Assembly (NCBI RefSeq): GCF_038396675.1 | Contig: NC_088931.1 | Location: 21,777,001-21,841,000, forward strand | Length of the DNA: 64,000 nt | Direction of reading: 5' to 3' | Source of the DNA: Hydra vulgaris | Taxonomy: Eukaryota > Cnidaria > Hydrozoa > Anthoathecata > Hydridae | Shown here: positions 20,292 to 64,000 of the stretch, piece by piece | Numbering within the stretch: position 1 is the stretch's first letter | Layout: every line of letters begins with the position of its first letter | Position numbers and translations under genes: made by a program | Notes under the pieces: generated by a model | Database searches by the model: none | What the model saw: the letters and a program-made list of their open reading frames with translations, nothing else | Told to the model about the DNA's origin: nothing

Positions 20292-23200
20292 ATGACTTTG
20301 GAAAACAAAAACAAAACAAAAGATTTTGAAACCCTGCGTTGCAACGTCTTCGAAACTGCTAATAATATTTTAATAAATGATTTTTACGACTATGATGCGC
20401 AAATTTTTCACAGAAATAATTTTGATTCGAAATGCTTTGAAATAGAAACTTTTAAAACTGAACTCGAAACTTTAAAAAATAATTTTACTGCAATACACAT
20501 AAATATAAGAAGTATAAATAAAAATATTGATAAACTAAAATACTTTCTAATAGATTGCAACTACTCATTCAGTATGATTTGGATAACTAAAACGTGGTGT
20601 TATGATGAAGTGCGGCCGTGGCGCAGTGGTTAGAGCGCTTGCTTTAAAAGAAGCAGGAGATCAAGGTTCGAAACGAGCACTGGACAAATTTTTGCGTCAC
20701 GGTAAGGAAGGAGGCGTGAACTTCCCGGTTAAATGCAATTCCGCGGTGCTCTGTGACAAGACCGTTAGGACTTCTTGGGGCACCTAAAAATAAAATTAAA
20801 ATAAAAAAAAAAAAAAAAAATCATTTCAAACGAACACAAATTTTCTAATTCCAAATTATAAACTAATATCTTTTGAAAGAAAAACAAACAAGAGGGGAGG
20901 AGGGATCGCAACGTATATTCGAGATAATCTAGTGTTTAAAGTAAGACAAGACCTCTCCATCTCAGACACTTATAGTGAAGTCTTTACTATTGAGATAATG
21001 GGTAATAAATCAAAAAATATTATAATTTCCACTTGCTATAGACCTCCAGAAGGTGATATAACTAAATTTTCAAATTTTTAAAATGAAATTTTTCTTAAAA
21101 TAAATGACAAGGGAAAAAATATTTTCTTTATAGAAGATTAAAATATTAACAGTCTAAACTAGATAGAAAACGCGGTTACTAAACTCTTTTTTGATAATCT
21201 GTTTCAATTATGTATCCTTCCAATCATCAACAAACCTACTCGGATAACCCCAACCTCCGTCTCTGCAATAGACAATATATTAACAAATACGTTTCTTGAA
21301 ACTTTTTTAAAAGCAGGAATTATCAAAACCGATTTATCAGACCATTTTTCTATTTATTTTTCATTATCTCAAGATTTAAGAACCTATAACAATCCTAAAA
21401 CTAAAGTATATAAAAGAAAAATCAATCAGTTCTCTATTAAAAATTTTAAAGACTCGCTATCGGTAGTAAGTTGGGATGAAGTGTATCAAGAATGTAACCT
21501 TGGACGCACAAATTCCGCATATAATTTATTTATAAATATTTTTCTAGATCACTACAATAAACATTTCCCTGTTGAAGAGAAATAAATAAAGCTAAAGTAT
21601 CTAAACTGCCCATGGATAACTAAGGGGATTAGAAAATCATCAAAAAAAAAGCAAAAACTCTATATCAAGTATTTAAAAATCAGAAATGAAACTTCAATAG
21701 CTTTTTTGCAAACATAGGCCCTAATTTGGCTTCAAAAATTCAATGCACTGATATCTCCTTCGAAACCTATATGACAAACCAACATTTCTGTTTAAATATT
21801 TTCTCTGGACTAAACCATGAAGAACTAGAAATTGCAAAAAACTCGCTTAAGACGAATAAGGCCCCTGGGATAGACGACATTTGTAGCTATATAGCTGTAA
21901 ATGTGTTTCCAAAGATAAAACAACCAATTTATGAAATATTTAAATCTTCAATTACTACAGGATTCGTACTGAATAAATTAAAAATAGCTAAGGTAATACC
22001 AATATTAAAAACCGGTGATGCATTTACACTAAATAACTACAGACCTATCTCAGTGCTACCTGTATTTTCAAAACTTTTGAAGAGAGTAATATACAATAAA
22101 CTGTATAAATATCTAACAAATAAAAAAATCCTAAATGAAAAACAGTTTGGCTTCCAAAAGCAACATTCAACCGAACACCCGGTTCTTGATCTTATAAATA
22201 ATATAAATGACTCCTTTGAAAACAAAAAATACGTCCTTGGAGTCTTTGTTGATTTATCTAAGGCATTTGACACGGTAGATCACGCTATCTTAATTAGGAA
22301 AATGAAAAAATATGGGATAAAAGGTGTTGCACTAAACTGGTTCAAACATTTTTTACTAGACAGAAAACTATGCGTTATTGCTTTTGGAAAAAAATTTCAA
22401 AATTATTCAAAATAAAATGCGGTGTCCCCCAAGGTTCCATTCTTGCACCTCTTTTGTTTTTATTATACATAAACGATCTTCCTAAAGCCTCGAGAAAATT
22501 AGTTTTCATAATGTTCGCGGACGACACCAATTTATTTTATGCATCCTCATCAATTACAGAACTTTATGAAACTACAAATATTGAACTTGAAAAAATAAAC
22601 AGTTGGTTAAAATCTAACAAATTATTGCTAAACACAGAAAAAACCAAATACATTCTTTTTCATTCTAACTATAAAAAAATACCACCTGATTTACCTTCGC
22701 TAAATATAGATACTAAAGAAATAGAGAGAACCCAAGCAACTAAATTTCTTGGGATACATATTGATTAGAACATCTCATGGAAATCACATTTAGATATATT
22801 AAATACCAAAATGTCAAAAAACATTGGTATCCTCTACAAAGCTAGTTCTATACTGTCTCCTGATAATTTAAAGTTTCTATACTTCTCGTTCATACAGAGC
22901 TACTACATATACGCTAATGTTGCATGAGCGAGCACTCATAGATCCAAACTAACCACACTTTATCGAAAACAAAAACATGCTGCAAGAATAGCTTTTAATA
23001 AGGATAGACTCTCGCATGCTGAGCCACTTCTAAAAAATTTGAAAGCATTAAATGTATATCAAATCAATATATTCCAAAATTTGTTATTTATGCTCAAATA
23101 TAAACTTGGACTTGTTCCTTCTTACTTTTCAAAGAGCAAAAATAGATACCATACCAGAGAAACGGGAAACTTTAACGTACCTTTTAAAAAAACTAATCTC

Positions 23201-23353
23201 TCGCACTTTTCCATGTCGTACCGTGGTCCTTATCTATATAACAAATTAATGTCAAAAAATACTCAACTGGAAAAATCGAATAACTTAAATACTATGAGAA
23301 CGTTATTAAAAGATCTCATTTTAAACACTAACAACTTTATGAATTTTTATTAA
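20292..23353 (+). pseudogene. LINE ORF2: AP-endonuclease and reverse transcriptase
   Basis: The ATG at 20292 opens the endonuclease (AIHINIRSINKNIDKLKYFL, MIWITKTWCYDE). A SINE interrupts at 20610-20820, after which KRGGGIATYI, IISTCYRPPEGD and LSDHFSIYFS continue the endonuclease with several stops. RT follows from about 21720: KTNKAPGIDDI, LNNYRPISVLPVFSKLLKRV, FGFQKQHSTEH, GVFVDLSKAFDTVDHA (first Asp), a frameshift near 22390, KCGVPQGSILAPLLFLLYIN, FADDTNLF (catalytic pair), LKSNKLLLNTEKTKYI, a TAG near 22768, and a C-terminus ending NTNNFMNFY at 23353. It fits CR1/jockey-group LINEs. Together with ORF1 this is one near-complete element. Confidence 0.82.
20610..20820 (+). mobile_element. 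tRNA-derived SINE inserted in LINE ORF2
   Basis: The head looks like a tRNA gene: an A-box-like TGGCGCAGTGG at 20618-20628 inside a D-arm, an anticodon-type arm (TGCTT/AAGCA) and a B-box-like GGTTCGAAAC at 20664-20673. A 100-bp unrelated body follows (cttcccggttaaatgc...) and then an A-rich tail (20785-20820). It separates two parts of the endonuclease coding sequence. RNA polymerase III transcription from the A and B boxes is expected for such elements. Confidence 0.85.
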
Positions 23354-24268
23354 CCCAAAAACATTTAAAACTATGTATATAACTAACTTTGTTCCGAAAC
23401 TAATGTAATAACTAAAAAAACTCTAAATAACTCAAAAACAACAGAAATGACAAAAACACAAAAGCAAATAATAGGCTTGTTTATCAACACTCGAACGACT
23501 ATATATTACCTATTTAGCAAACCGTGTACCTACTTATATTAATGTGTATTGAAATAAAATTAAAAAATTAAAAACTTCTTTTTGTCTGTATTCTTTGTTT
23601 TTTGCATTTTGGATTTTTATTCTCATTCTTCCGAAAACCGATAACATTTTTTTGTTTTGTTTAAAAAAAAAAAAATAAACTTATTTTAAATAAAAGCATC
23701 CAAAAATATTAGTAACGCATAGCGGTTTCTTGATGACAAGACCGTCGGTCTTCTGCAAGTTTTCCGCGTTCTTTGAAGTAATTTCTAATACTTTACAGCT
23801 TTACTTTCTATATTTTTTTGTATAACGTAACTTTGTAATTTTTTTTTTTTTTTAAATTTTACTCTGTAAAGATTCTATTATATTTTACGAATTTGTAAGG
23901 TTTAAAATAATTTGTCAGTATTTTAAATGACTATCGTTAAAATTATATTGATACTATTTACTTTCTTTCTTTAAATGTAAATATTTATGAAAGTTTTTTA
24001 TCTTTTTATTATATTGGAACTGTACATAGTATTTTTAACAATCTTATTCTATTTTAAACTTGTAAAGCCCACATAGGGGCTCTATGAAAAGATTGTGGTG
24101 ACTTTAGTCATCCATATCTTCTTTGAGCCCCTGCCTGTTTTTTATAAATCGACTTTTTTTTTTGTATGTAAATGTTTCTTTGTAGCTATATTTTCTTATT
24201 ATATAAACAGCAAATATATATTTTGTAAAAAAAAAAAAAATAAGAACAAAAAATTGAATAAAAAAAAA
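23354..24268 (+). other. Probable LINE 3' UTR and A-rich end
   Basis: Non-coding after ORF2. A stem pairs GGGGCTC (24076-24082) with GAGCCCC (24125-24131), a structure of the kind LINE RTs use for 3' recognition. A-runs at 24225-24270 may mark the element end. The exact border is inferred. Confidence 0.45.
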
Positions 24269-24433
24269 AAATTATTGACAGTTGTAGTAATCAACCAAAA
24301 TTGTTACAAAAGGATTATCATTTAACTCCATTTCAATATTTTCTTTGTCAAGACTGTTAAATTTCTTCCCTAAGAAACCTCTCCTCTTTTTTTTAATTAT
24401 TGTTCTTGATTTTATTCTACAACATTTTCTCAT
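24269..24433 (-). pseudogene. Possible N-terminus of the split MULE transposase
   Basis: A short - strand frame starts at the ATG at 24431-24433 and reads MRKCCRIKSRTIIKKKRRGF, LGKKFNSLDKENIEMELNDN. The basic KKKRRGF.GKKF start resembles the leader of MULE transposases. It lies just beyond the A-rich end of the LINE, on the strand expected if the LINE split the MULE whose remainder ends at 15860. I did not see a clear target-site duplication, so this is tentative. Confidence 0.35.
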
Positions 24434-26133
24434 TTAAAAAAAAAATTAAGAAAATTGACAACTCTAAAAGCTTCAGAATGAAAGAAAACTGTTATCTGAC
24501 GTGATAAACCAGAGTTTTTTCGCTCGCTGGATAAGTAAAGAAGCCAAACCAAGCATTTTACTGCAGCTACTTAAAAATACACATTAGTTATTAGGATTAA
24601 TCAAACGCTACACCGTTGCTACTGTATAAATTTTGAGGTACCTTAAAAAAAATGCTAAACTTAAAGGATTTAATGATTAAAATCAGTAAACGAACAAATA
24701 ATTTTGAATTCAGCATACATTAAAATGCATAAAAAAGTAAAAATTTTTTTTATAAATTTTGGGTAAACTTAGAGGGGGTTTCCACCTTAAGAGACCCAGC
24801 CTAAACATGGTAACAATATTCCATAAAGTAACGAATAACAGATTGGTAGATGTAGTGATTAAATCGGGAGATAAAACGGCAAGTAAATTAAAGAGAATTT
24901 TAAAAATTTAATAAAACTACAACTAAATTGAAACCGGTCTAGATTCTTATTTACGATTAAACTAAGATTCTTATCACAATAAATTCTTATAATGATTCTC
25001 TACAATAATTCGTTTATATCGATGATTTATTTCATGATTTTTTATTTGATGAGTTGAAGAGTTAACTTATCTCTTAAAAAAAAAAAAAATCAAAAGTTCT
25101 GGATGATATAGACGAAAACATTACTATAGATTCCTGAGAATTTTAGATATGTTCTTTATAAAGTCTTAAGAGAGTCTATACATCAAGGGGTACTCTCCAT
25201 TAAAAAACCCCGAAGTTACTCCAATTTAAAAAGACACCAAAAAGCCAAAGTAATTATTGACCTACCTCCGTCATTTCAACATTAAAAAAAAATTATATTC
25301 ATCAGAGCATACAACTAACCCTAATTTAAATGAGCTTCTATATAAAAAGTGACTCGGTTTTTTATTTTTGAATCATTTACAAGTCTTTCAACTTTTGTAA
25401 ATTTAAGAATAGAACACATTTAGAAAAACACAAGAATAACTTCATTTCCTGTTTACTAAATCGCTCTAAGAAAAGTCCTTACAAAATGGTCTTACGCTCC
25501 GCAGTAGAGCATTTAAATAAGAAATTTCTTATTTAAATGCTCTACTGCGGCGATGAGAAAAACGTCACCGCAGTAGACGTTTTAACTTTGCTCTCGTCTT
25601 ACGCAGTAGGACGAGAGCAAAGTTCGCATCTTGTAAAATGATAATAAAAGCCGTTTATTTTGAAAGTGGCTTAAGTCACTTTTTCAAAAAAATCAAGTTT
25701 TTGATAACAATGATTACATAGTAACGAAAATTATTGAGATATTTTGGAAACAAGTTTTGCTAGTTAGCGGTATATGTTAAAACAGAAACCTTAAAAATTC
25801 TTAACAGTGACTTATGCCACTTTCAAAACTGACGGCTCAAATATTATCAGGTATTGTCTCTCCCCCTCCCCCTCCAAAGTAAATAGTTTCAAACTGCCTA
25901 CAAAATTCTTGCTTCTGACACAGTTACATGTTAGTCCAGTCATAACTAACAAGTAATTTTTTATTAGAATACTTCGCTTAAAATCTTGCTTTAAAAAAAT
26001 AACACATTTTAAGCGTAACGGTAACATTTTTTAGTTCTTAAAACAAGATCTGAATTCGTAAAAATCACTATTATTTAGGTTTTAAACCTTTTACTAGTTT
26101 GTACAATTTAAAAAGCATCTATTTTGCCAGGAG
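24434..26133. other. Intergenic AT-rich DNA downstream of TMA7
   Basis: No coding feature supported. It includes a palindrome cluster at 25499-25632, described separately. An AATAAA on the - strand (25960-25965) is a possible TMA7 polyadenylation signal. Confidence 0.5.
25499..25632. repeat. Palindrome cluster (foldback element)
   Basis: A perfect 52-bp palindrome occupies 25499-25550 (arms start CCGCAGTAGAGCATTT). It is followed by another hairpin whose 15-bp arms (AACTTTGCTCTCGTC) flank TTACGCAGTAG at about 25591-25631. The motif GCAGTAG recurs four times. This looks like a foldback MITE; no coding. Confidence 0.75.
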
Positions 26134-33187
<7,054 letters not shown>

Positions 33188-34103
33188 TTTATAGAAGTAC
33201 TATTTAACTTACTCTAAAAAAAAAATCTTTTATACTTAAAAAACAATTAATAGCAATTGTATGAAACTCTTTTATTATAATAGTATAAATTAGAATTATA
33301 AATAAAACAACAATTAAAACATTACTATTTATATGCTACTATTAAATAGTAATGTATATAGTAACAAAGATCTTCTAACAAAAAAAAGTCTAATACTTTA
33401 TATTTCCACACAAAAAAAAAAAAACTATTCGTGATATAAAATATATATTGTAATATATTTTATGTACAATGCAAGTAATAAATGCCAGTATTGAGGTATT
33501 AATAGTTTTTGAATTTTGTTAAAATTCAATAAATTTTAGACATTTTTTCATATTCCAATATTTTTCTCTAAATACTATCAAAAACTGTTGTCTTTCAAGT
33601 TATTTTTAAACTTAATCAAGGTTTATAAAAAAACATCAACAAAAAAAATATAAATAAATGCTAATAAACAGCACAAAACACCTGTTTATAAATACTATGA
33701 CTCTGTTCAACCATACAACATGATTTTGAAATAAGATATATTTTTACTAATTAATAAATGCTGCATAAATAATACTTTATATTTGAACTAATTCTATTAT
33801 AGTTTTTAAAAAATTGCGGAAAGTGTATAACTTTATTTACTAATGTAGAAGTTTAATAGAGATAAAGAAATTCAGTTAAAAAACATTTAATGCTCACCCA
33901 GTTAAAAAACATAAATCTACGTATAATAAATACAACATCTAAATTGATTAAATAAACCACAAATAAAGAGTTATTTGTTACTATATTATATTGAAAATAA
34001 TTGTGTAAGTATTAAATTTCTATACAAAATTTTCAAAATAATTTAAAGTGGCCAGCCACATTGTTTAATGACATCATTAATCAAAACAATTCATCAATTA
34101 AAA
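33188..34103. other. IFRD-TMA7 intergenic region
   Basis: 0.9 kb between the IFRD stop and the TMA7 ATG. A TTTTTTTTTAG acceptor-like tract on the - strand (AG at 33212-33215) lies just before TMA7. A possible IFRD polyadenylation signal (AATAAA on the - strand) is at 33832-33837. No gene. Confidence 0.55.
33212..33215 (-). promoter_or_regulatory. Candidate trans-splice acceptor of TMA7
   Basis: On the - strand a run of ten T residues followed by AGAG ends about 25 nt before the TMA7 ATG. The strong polypyrimidine tract and very short leader suggest a spliced-leader acceptor. Inference only. Confidence 0.4.
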
Positions 34104-59158
<25,055 letters not shown>

Positions 59159-59170
59159 TGAAATATTATT

Positions 59171-59172
59171 CT
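59171..59172 (-). promoter_or_regulatory. Candidate trans-splice acceptor of IFRD
   Basis: On the - strand TTTTGTAG ends 12 nt before the IFRD ATG at 59158. No upstream exon is visible, so spliced-leader addition, known in Hydra, is a plausible use. Inference only. Confidence 0.4.
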
Positions 59173-59318
59173 ACAAAATTATGCATATATACAAAGTTTT
59201 TTATTAGCATAAAACATTTAAATAATGCAACACTCTATTTAAGTCAGTCAGCTTATGTATAGTTTTTCTCCTCAATTACCATATATAATAATAGTCACAA
59301 TAATAATATTAGTATATA

Positions 59319-59900
59319 CAGTGAACTCCCGATATCTCGAACCCCTGATAACTAACTTCCAGTAACTCAAAGTACTTTTGAATTCCCCTGAACGCTAACT
59401 AATACTTTCTCATAAAAACCTCTTGATGAATCGAATCCCAATTAGCTCAAAGATTCGCAAGGTCAAACCATTTTATTTTTTCCTGTGGCTTATATTCTTC
59501 AGATTGCTTAAAGAAAAAAACTTTAGAAGAAAAAGAAAAAAAAAAATTTTAGTTAAGATTCTTCTTTTACTTTCATTAAGTTAAACTTTTTGTCCTCAAG
59601 TTAATTGCACAGCCAAGGTAAAGATTTAAAATAAAGAAAAATCTTTAAATCCATGAAGACACAAGGGAACAAGTCAAAAGGTATAAGAGTTAAAAAATGA
59701 ACATTTACAAATTAAGATAATCTCATTTTGAAATGGCTTTAAAATGTAAGGAGTAGAAACATTAATTCTAAAAAAAATCAGAGAACTTACTAAAAAGAAT
59801 ATCGAAGGATTTTAAATGTCTGATGGTTGGCTTGATCGTTAGAAAAATATGTATAAGGTTTCTTTTAAGACAATATGTAGAGAGGCTATTGTGTAATGTA
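59319..59900 (+). pseudogene. pogo/Tigger-type transposon, 5' end
   Basis: It begins with CAGTGAACTCCCGATATCTC after a TA, the typical start of pogo/Tigger elements, with further AACTC/TCGAA repeats to 59460. A broken CENP-B-type HTH follows: MKTQGNKSKGIRVKK near 59653 and MSDGWLDR, stop, KNMYKVSFKTICREA at 59817-59885. The catalytic domain is absent; the copy is cut where the inverted arm of the next element begins (59913). It lies just upstream of IFRD exon 1. Confidence 0.62.
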
Positions 59901-59912
59901 AAGGCTATTGTG

Positions 59913-62900
59913 AAATTTGTGTATCAGGAGCTTACAGCAGTTTTTTTCGATTTTTGACAAACCATAACTTTTTAAATAAAGATGGTGATCACCTGAAATT
60001 TGGTAAGGTAATAGTTTTTCACCCAAATAATCCATTATTGCAGTTGTTTTTGACTGATTTTTTACAGTTTTTGAGTTATTGTACCTTAAAGTTGCTAAAT
60101 ATTGCAACATTATAAATATTTTTTTGAACTTTAACGTGTTACAGTTTAATACTTACTTTTTTTTGTTACCTTTGTGTACTTAGGGTCACCACTTGTTAGA
60201 ATAATCAAAATTATGCATTAAAAATTAATTTAGCACATTCAGCAGCCTAATGAAAAATCACTTTTTTTAAAAATTATGATAAATTACATCGACTTTGCTG
60301 GCATAGAAAGTAGCGTAATCAGTTGAAATTAATTATGAAACTTTTTAATGTTGAGGTTCTATATATAGGCAATCACCAAAAAAATCTAAAGACCTATACT
60401 CTATCTTATGACATGATTGTAGCCTTTTGAGAGTGATGATATTTTCAAAAGGAGAATGTTATTAGACTATGAGCTAGCCTTAGGTCATAGTCTAATAATT
60501 AGTCATAGGGATTACAGTAGTATATTTTTTATTTATCTGTGAATGAATATATTCAGTTTTCTTTTTAATGACATAATGTCTTAATTTGTACTACTAATAA
60601 TGACATAATCAGTGTCTGATATTTGTTAGTTTCTTTGAGATTTAATATGTTCATGTCTTTTTTAAACTTTTTAGTTTAGTAATAAAAATAAAAAAATAGT
60701 AAAAAATGAAAGAGAAATGTTGTGTGGGGAAAGTTTTAAATGAAGATTGCGACAAAACATATTATTGTAGAATGATTAGAAGAATAAAACTAAAAGATAT
60801 TGTGAACACAGATGTTTAAGTTTTAATTCAAAGAATCGGACACACTTTTGAACTAAATGAGGAAATATGTTTTCAACATGAAAAAGCCGATATTTCTAGA
60901 TATGAAGCGCTTCAAAAATACTGCTGTGATCCGTTTAAAGTCCACATGAAAAAAATTATTAAGAGATTGTGTAAAGTCGATATTTTAACAAAATAAAAGT
61001 TAAAAAACTGGAAACAAGTATGACAAACCTAGTAGCATCAGCATTGGATATAGGCCCAAAAGAAATAATATCTGAGAAAAAGCAAAAGTGCATTAACGGT
61101 AATGATTTAGACAAACTTTTAGATGCAATAAAAGAAAAAGTGAAAATCAGTTTGAATGAAGAAAAAGTTCAGTTACTAACATTAACTCCTGATAGTTGGT
61201 CAATTAAAAAAACTTGTAATGCATTTTCAGTTTCAGACCATCTTGTAAAGAAAGCCAGAAAGCTGAAAAATGAAAAGGGAATACTTGCTAAACCTGAGGC
61301 TGAAAAAGGACATCCTTTGTAGGATATTGTTAAGCAGAGAGTCATTGAAATATAAATCTGACGAATACACTAGACAACGTCCAGGAAAAAAAGACTTAGT
61401 TTCTGTGCATATAAATAATGTTAAAGTTCATAAACAAAAATGCTTAACATTAATTTGTTTAAAAGAACTTCATCTGGAATTTAAGAAGTTATACCCTGAA
61501 CGCAAAGTTGGATTCAGCAAGTTCTGTAAACAAAGGCCAAAGTGGTGCCTTACTGTTGATAGTAATGGAAGCCACTCAGTTTGTGTATTTTCTTACCATC
61601 AAAATGCTAATTTGATGTGCTCTGCTCTTCCTAACAGCCATTTAATATATTACAAAGATTTAATGAAAGTATGTGTTTGTAATATAGATAGTTGAAACTG
61701 CATGTTTCATCTATGTTCCAACTGCCCTGGTAAAATAAACTTGAAGACTTACTTAGAAAATGTGTTTGAAAAGAATGATTTTGATTTTGATGATCAGATC
61801 ACATATAAACAATGGGTGTCAACTGACTGAACTGCACTTATTACAGTCCAAACAAGCATTAGTGAATTTATTAAAACTTTAAGTGAAACTTTGTATGACC
61901 TTTGTCTTTCTACTTATCAGAGGCAAAAAAAACATTAGACCAATATATGGTCTAATGTTTTTATGCACTATTCTGATGCATAAAAATCAGAATAATGCAT
62001 AAAAATGCATTATTCTGATGGATTTTGCAGAAAACTATAGTTTTCTTGTACAAGATACTATACAAGGGTTTTACTGGCCAGCCGATCAAGCTACCTTACA
62101 CCCATTTGCTGTTTATTACAAAGATGAAAAAGATCACTTTAAATGTGAATGCTGTTGTTTAATTTCTGACCATCTTTGTCATGACCAATCAGCAGTCCAT
62201 TGTTTTCTCACAAAGTTGCTCCCTATGGTCAAAATCAAACTACCCACAGCGAATAAAGTTAAATACTTAAATAATGGTGCTGCGTCACAATATAAAAACT
62301 ACAAATGTCTAATAAACTTAATTTATCACATTGTAGATCACCAAATAAATGCTGAGCATCACTTCTTTGCTACGCCACATGGCAAAAGTCCATGTAATGG
62401 AATAGGAGGAACTATAAAAAGAGAGCAGCAAAAGCTAGTCTACGAGCAGCAATTACAAATCAGATTCTCACACCACAAGATCTATTTACATGGGCTCAAA
62501 AAAACATCCAAGGTGTTAACATATTTTATCTTTCAAGTGATGATATTGATAACCATGAAACAACTTTTAACCTTCAGAAACGATATGAAGGGATGCGCAC
62601 AGTTCCTGGAACAAGAAGCTATCACTGTTTTGTACCAGATGGAGAGAAATTGTTTTTACGAAGAATCTCTAGTGACGCTGTCTATGATACTCATATGTTA
62701 AATGATGTTAATTTGATTTAAAAAAATCCTTCAAATTTTCAACCCAGTAAATTGCATGCTTTTACGATAAAGAATGATATATAGGGCTTGTGGTTGATAT
62801 TTGTAATGAAAACGAAGATGTTAATGTGAAGTTTATGCAAAGAAACAAATTAAATTTAAAATGGACAAACGATGCACGATCAAGTCAGTGTTGGGTTCCA

Positions 62901-63693
62901 TTTGACAAGATAATATGTCAAATAAGTATTCCATTGATTATAAGTATAAGTGCTTGTGACTATATTCTTGCTAGTAATGACTATTACAGTATTATGAGTT
63001 ATATAAATCAGAGATAAGCAAATTAGTTTCATGTATACATACTTTTTCTTTTAACTGATTATCTTACTCTATGAAAGCACTTTTTTAAAGTATAGTTTGT
63101 ATAAAAATTGAGGTATAAATTTTGTATGTGGTAAGTGGTATTTTTTTGTTCTCTTTTTAAAAATATCATCACCCTCAAAAGGCTACAATCATGTCATAAG
63201 ATAGAGTATAGGTCTTTAGATTTTTTTTTGGTGATTGCCTATATATAGAACCTCAACATTAAAAAGTTTCATAATTAATTTCAACTGTTTACGCTACTTT
63301 CTATGCCAGCAAAGTCGATGTAATTTATCATAATTTTAAAAAAAAGTGATTTTTCAATAGGCTGCTGAATGTGCTAAATTAATTTTTAATGCATAACTTT
63401 GATTATTCTAACAAGTGGTGACCCTAAGTACACAAAGGTAACAAAATAAGTAAGTATTAAACTGTAACACGTTAAAGTTCAAAAAAATATTTATAATGTT
63501 GCAATATTTAGCAACTTTAAGGTACAATAACTCAAAAACTGTAAAAAATCAGTCAAAAACAACTGCAATAATGGATTATTTGGGTGAAAAACTATTACCC
63601 TACCAAATTTCAGGTGATCACCATCTTTATTTAAAAAGTTATGGTTTGTCAAAAATCAAAAAAAACTGCTGCAAGCTCCTGATACACAAATTT
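59913..63693 (+). mobile_element. DNA transposon with about 545-bp terminal inverted repeats
   Basis: The left arm 59913-60457 and right arm 63150-63693 are highly similar inverted copies. Both contain the same 60-codon frame (MLQYLATLRYNNSKTVKNQS ... ISGDHHLYLKSYGL) facing inward, which is a by-product of the repeat. The right side continues past 63693 with sequence the left lacks, so the left end is probably truncated. Between the arms lies the transposase at 60706-63017. Confidence 0.75.
60706..63017 (+). pseudogene. Transposase of the long-TIR element, broken
   Basis: The frame begins MKEKCCVGKVLNEDCDKTYY and meets a stop near 60817. It goes on with HEKADISRYEALQKYCCDPF, TNLVASALDIGPKEIISEKK (61023), a shift near 61320, SVHINNVKVHKQKCLTLI, YPERKVGFSKFCKQRPKWC, then stops. 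An insertion of small palindromes (61925-62019) precedes MDFAENYSFLVQDTIQGFYW (probable first Asp), VKYLNNGAASQYKNYKCLIN and HHFFATPHGKSPCNGIGGTI. The ASQYKN and HFFAT.HGK..C.G.GGT blocks mark a family common in cnidarians and arthropods. I cannot name the superfamily. At least five stops or shifts. Confidence 0.6.
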
Positions 63694-64000
63694 TTTGGAT
63701 TTTGGTCATTTTTAATTCAATCATAACTTTTGAACAAATTGGTCAATCAAGCTGAAATTTTCTGGATTGTATTTTTTCATTAAGATCTGTGTCAAAGTTT
63801 AAAGCAAATCTGAGATGGTACCCTGGGGAACTTTCAAAAAACTAGGTGATTTGATATGGAATAACCCAACAGGTTAATATGTAAAAACATAAATTATATT
63901 GTTATAATATATCATTAACTACAAGTTTATACATATAAATTAATGAAATTTATAGTGCAGATAAATTTGGATTGTTTTTTTGCATGCAACCTAATGAGCC
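63694..64000. other. Outer right end of the long-TIR element and flank
   Basis: 63694-63870 probably still belongs to the element's right terminal repeat, reaching GATATGGAATAACCC. The remainder is AT-rich without recognised features. Confidence 0.4.

Overview
This window is eukaryotic and very AT-rich. It looks like a cnidarian genome, most likely Hydra. The reasons are short spliced exons in long AT-rich introns, tiny 5' leaders that follow isolated splice acceptors (as expected for spliced-leader trans-splicing), and a mix of Polinton, Penelope-like, MULE, Tc1/mariner, hAT-like and LINE sequences. The species call is inference. I worked by reading alone; nothing was searched.

1-12.2 kb: a decayed Polinton/Maverick-type (adintovirus-like) element, all on the + strand and cut by the left edge. 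In order it holds the end of a packaging ATPase, a penton-like minor capsid protein, several small conserved virus-type ORFs, a dUTPase-fold-like protein, a CpG-rich 12-bp minisatellite, a basic core-like protein, the major capsid protein, an AT-hook-like protein, a 22-residue-repeat protein, a protein-primed-type DNA polymerase B with its palm deleted, an adenain-type cysteine protease and a fibre-like protein. Almost every gene has stops or frameshifts. Many starts share a TATA-like sequence directly before the ATG. No integrase or terminal repeat is in view.

12.4-24.4 kb: nested transposons. A MULE transposase on the - strand (14.7-15.86 kb, probable N-terminus at 24.3-24.4 kb) appears split by an ORF1/ORF2 LINE. 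That LINE was itself hit three times: by a LINE 3' tail in ORF1, by a Penelope-like element with large inverted arms between the ORFs, and by a tRNA-derived SINE in ORF2.

26.1-59.2 kb: two host genes on the - strand, reconstructed exon by exon with matching splice phases. TMA7 (ribosome-associated, 64 codons, 4 exons) lies at 26134-33187. An IFRD1/IFRD2-type gene (410 codons, 12 exons) lies at 34104-59158. IFRD introns are loaded with transposons: a Penelope-like fragment, a Tc1 element with IR/DR ends and a heat-shock-type promoter, a hAT-like non-autonomous element, a mariner fragment, LINE fragments and several TIR elements.

59.3-64 kb: upstream of IFRD exon 1 are a pogo/Tigger fragment and a DNA transposon with about 545-bp inverted repeats around a broken transposase of a family I recognise but cannot name.
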